Assembly: GCA_017440545.1 (NCBI GenBank)
Contig: JAFSGZ010000016.1
Location: 1 to 33,413 of the forward strand
Reading direction: 5' to 3'
Origin: Oscillospiraceae bacterium
GTDB lineage: Bacteria; Bacillota; Clostridia; Oscillospirales; Ruminococcaceae
DNA: 33,413 nt
The notes beneath the pieces were generated by a model that was not told the DNA's origin, ran no database searches, and worked only from the letters and a program-made list of their open reading frames with translations. Positions within the stretch are counted from its first letter, which is position 1. Each line of letters opens with the position of its first letter. Below are positions 31,836 to 33,413 of the stretch, piece after piece. The position numbers and the translations under genes were made by a program.

Positions 31836-33164
31836 ATGAGTGTTATTATTTCGGGCATCGTGCCTAAAAGTCCTGCAGATAAGGCAAAAATTAAAAAGGG
31901 CGATACACTGCTTACAATTAATCAAAACAGAATAGACGATGTTTTGGACTTTCGCTTTTATGAGCTTGAGTCAAGGCTTACATTACAGCTTGCCGACAAA
32001 AACGGCAGGCTTAAAACCGTTAAAATAAAAAAGGATGAGTTTGAAGATTTAGGACTTTTGTTTGAAACCTATCTTATGGACAAACAGCATAGCTGCAAAA
32101 ACAAATGCATTTTTTGCTTTGTTGACCAGCTTCCAAAAAATATGCGCTCTTCCCTTTATTTTAAGGACGACGACTCTCGCCTTTCCTTTTTATTCGGAAA
32201 TTATATTACACTCACAAATATTACCGAGCACGAGATTGAACGCATTATAAAAATGCACATAAGCCCCATTAATGTTTCGGTTCATACAACAAACCCCGAG
32301 CTTAGAGTTAAAATGATGGCAAACCCAAGAGCACGCGAGGTTATGGAGATTTTAAAGCGCTTTGCAGATGCCGACATTTCCATTAACTGTCAGCTTGTTT
32401 TATGCCCTGAAATCAACGACGGCGACGAGCTTGTTCGTAGCCTTACCGATTTAAAAACACTTTTGCCGAGTCTTAACAGCATAGCACTCGTTCCTGTGGG
32501 ACTCACAAAGCATAGAGAGGGGCTCTTTCCTTTAAAACCTTACACCAAAGAGGGTGCAAGAGCTGTTATAGAAACTGCCGAAAAGTTCGGAAACGAGCTT
32601 TTAAATGAGTATGGAACAAGGGTTGTATACCCTTCGGACGAATTTTACCTAAAGGCAGAGCTCCCGCTTCCCGATTTTGATTTTTACGAGGATTTCCCTC
32701 AAATTGAAAACGGAGTGGGGCTTATAAGAGATTTTGAAAAGGGTGCCGATTGCTCTATTGAGGATATAGAAAATTTACCCTCAAAACAGCTCTCTATATC
32801 ATTTGCAACCGGCGTTGACGCCGCACCCATTATTAAAGATGCGCTTTTAAAATTAGAAAACAAACTGCCGAGCTTAAATGCCTCGGTTTATGCTATACAA
32901 AACGACTTTTTCGGCCACAGCATTACAGTTGCAGGGCTTGTCACTGCAACCGATATAATCGCACAGCTTAAAAACAAAGATTTAGGCGCGGCGCTTGTAC
33001 TCCCTGATGTTATGCTAAGGCACGAAAACGACAAATTTTTAGACGACCTTACAGTTGAAGATATAGAAACCGCTTTAAACATTCCCGTCTATATAACCGC
33101 CTCAAGCGGAGAGGGACTTGTTGATACGGTTTTAAAAATCATAGAGGAAAAGGAGGCAAAATAA
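31836..33164 (+). CDS. PDZ-radical SAM-DUF512 protein of unknown function, upstream of der
   Basis: This 442-residue protein has three parts: an N-terminal PDZ-like domain (residues 1-70, GIVPKSPADKAKIKKGDTLLTIN), a radical-SAM-like region with cysteines 87, 91 and 94 in CKNKCIFCF, and a C-terminal DUF512 domain (about residues 215-435). The CxxxCxxC motif should bind a 4Fe-4S cluster and S-adenosylmethionine. The substrate is unknown. The gene is next to der in many Clostridia, suggesting a link with ribosome assembly, but that is inference from position. A short ATGGAG ribosome binding site lies just before the start. The stop is directly followed by the der start codon. Confidence 0.9.
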   Translation: MSVIISGIVPKSPADKAKIKKGDTLLTINQNRIDDVLDFRFYELESRLTLQLADKNGRLKTVKIKKDEFEDLGLLFETYLMDKQHSCKNKCIFCFVDQLPKNMRSSLYFKDDDSRLSFLFGNYITLTNITEHEIERIIKMHISPINVSVHTTNPELRVKMMANPRAREVMEILKRFADADISINCQLVLCPEINDGDELVRSLTDLKTLLPSLNSIALVPVGLTKHREGLFPLKPYTKEGARAVIETAEKFGNELLNEYGTRVVYPSDEFYLKAELPLPDFDFYEDFPQIENGVGLIRDFEKGADCSIEDIENLPSKQLSISFATGVDAAPIIKDALLKLENKLPSLNASVYAIQNDFFGHSITVAGLVTATDIIAQLKNKDLGAALVLPDVMLRHENDKFLDDLTVEDIETALNIPVYITASSGEGLVDTVLKIIEEKEAK

Positions 33165-33413
33165 ATGGCGCTACCTACAGTTGCAGTGGTTGGCCGCCCA
33201 AACGTTGGCAAATCCACATTATTTAATAAACTTGCAGGCGCCCGTCTTTCAATAGTTGAGGACACCCCCGGAGTTACAAGAGATAGAATTTATGCAAAAA
33301 TTGAATGGCAGAACCGTTTTGCCACCCTTATTGACACCGGCGGTATTGAAATGTTTTCAACCGACATTATTCTTTCGCAAATGCGCCGCCAAGCTGAAAT
33401 CGCCATTGAAACC
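33165..33413 (+). CDS. der: Ribosome biogenesis GTPase Der, N-terminal part (cut by window edge)
   Basis: An ATG immediately after the preceding TAA, with AGGAGG 8 bases upstream, opens a frame that runs to the window end (83 codons). It starts [19 protein letters not shown] with the G1 motif, followed by DTPGVTRDR (G2) and LIDTGGIE (G3). This is the first GTPase domain of Der (EngA), the double-GTPase factor needed for 50S assembly. The rest, including the second GTPase and KH-like domains, is outside. Confidence 0.95.
   Translation, partial: MALPTVAVVGRPNVGKSTLFNKLAGARLSIVEDTPGVTRDRIYAKIEWQNRFATLIDTGGIEMFSTDIILSQMRRQAEIAIET

Overview
The window is a 33.4 kb piece of a chromosome from a low-to-moderate GC member of the Bacillota, most likely a strictly anaerobic gut or rumen Clostridia (Ruminococcaceae/Oscillospiraceae-like). 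The reasons are the ferredoxin-dependent 2-oxoacid oxidoreductase, two T-box leaders, strong AGGAGG-type ribosome binding sites, TTGACA/TATAAT promoters, and the ylxM-ffh-rpsP-khpA-rimM-trmD and yceD-rpmF gene orders. I see no phage, insertion sequence, CRISPR array, tRNA or rRNA. The assignment to a family is inference.

Layout, with nearly all genes from 1 to 29.6 kb on the minus strand. (a) 1-5350: a valine T-box leader, an HTH-cupin-acyl-CoA ligase fusion, a P-loop ATPase, and a 2-oxoacid:ferredoxin oxidoreductase (delta, alpha, beta; beta is cut by the window edge). (b) 5366-7973: a second HTH-cupin-acyl-CoA ligase behind an isoleucine T-box leader. (c) 7982-13270: the arginine operon argC-argJ-argB-argD-argF with a consensus promoter and ARG-box-like operators. 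(d) 13377-20098: one secreted 2183-residue protein built from repeated beta-sandwich-like and Fn3-like modules. (e) 20246-27996: ylxM-ffh-rpsP-khpA-rimM-trmD-recD2-comF-mreB. (f) 28011-29682: tsaE-tsaB-rpiB. (g) On the plus strand, 29714-33413: a SEDS-family (RodA/FtsW) gene, yceD-rpmF behind a structured leader, a radical-SAM DUF512 protein, and the start of der.

The most interesting part is (a)+(b). Aligning both T-box leaders at the fixed distance between specifier codon and GAGC gives GUA (Val) for the first and AUC (Ile) for the second. T-boxes switch genes on when the cognate tRNA is uncharged. An acid-activating ligase under Val control in one operon with a branched-chain 2-oxoacid:ferredoxin oxidoreductase, next to a paralogue under Ile control, suggests an anabolic route: isobutyrate to isobutyryl-CoA to 2-oxoisovalerate to valine, and 2-methylbutyrate to 2-methylbutyryl-CoA to 3-methyl-2-oxovalerate to isoleucine, by reductive carboxylation. 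That physiology is known from rumen bacteria. The HTH-cupin-ligase fusion and its T-box control are, as far as I know, not described. The amino acid specificities are read from the sequence; the substrates are inferred.

No intrinsic terminator is visible between argF and the Ile leader, nor between the second ligase and the Val leader, so the T-box attenuators may also terminate upstream transcripts.
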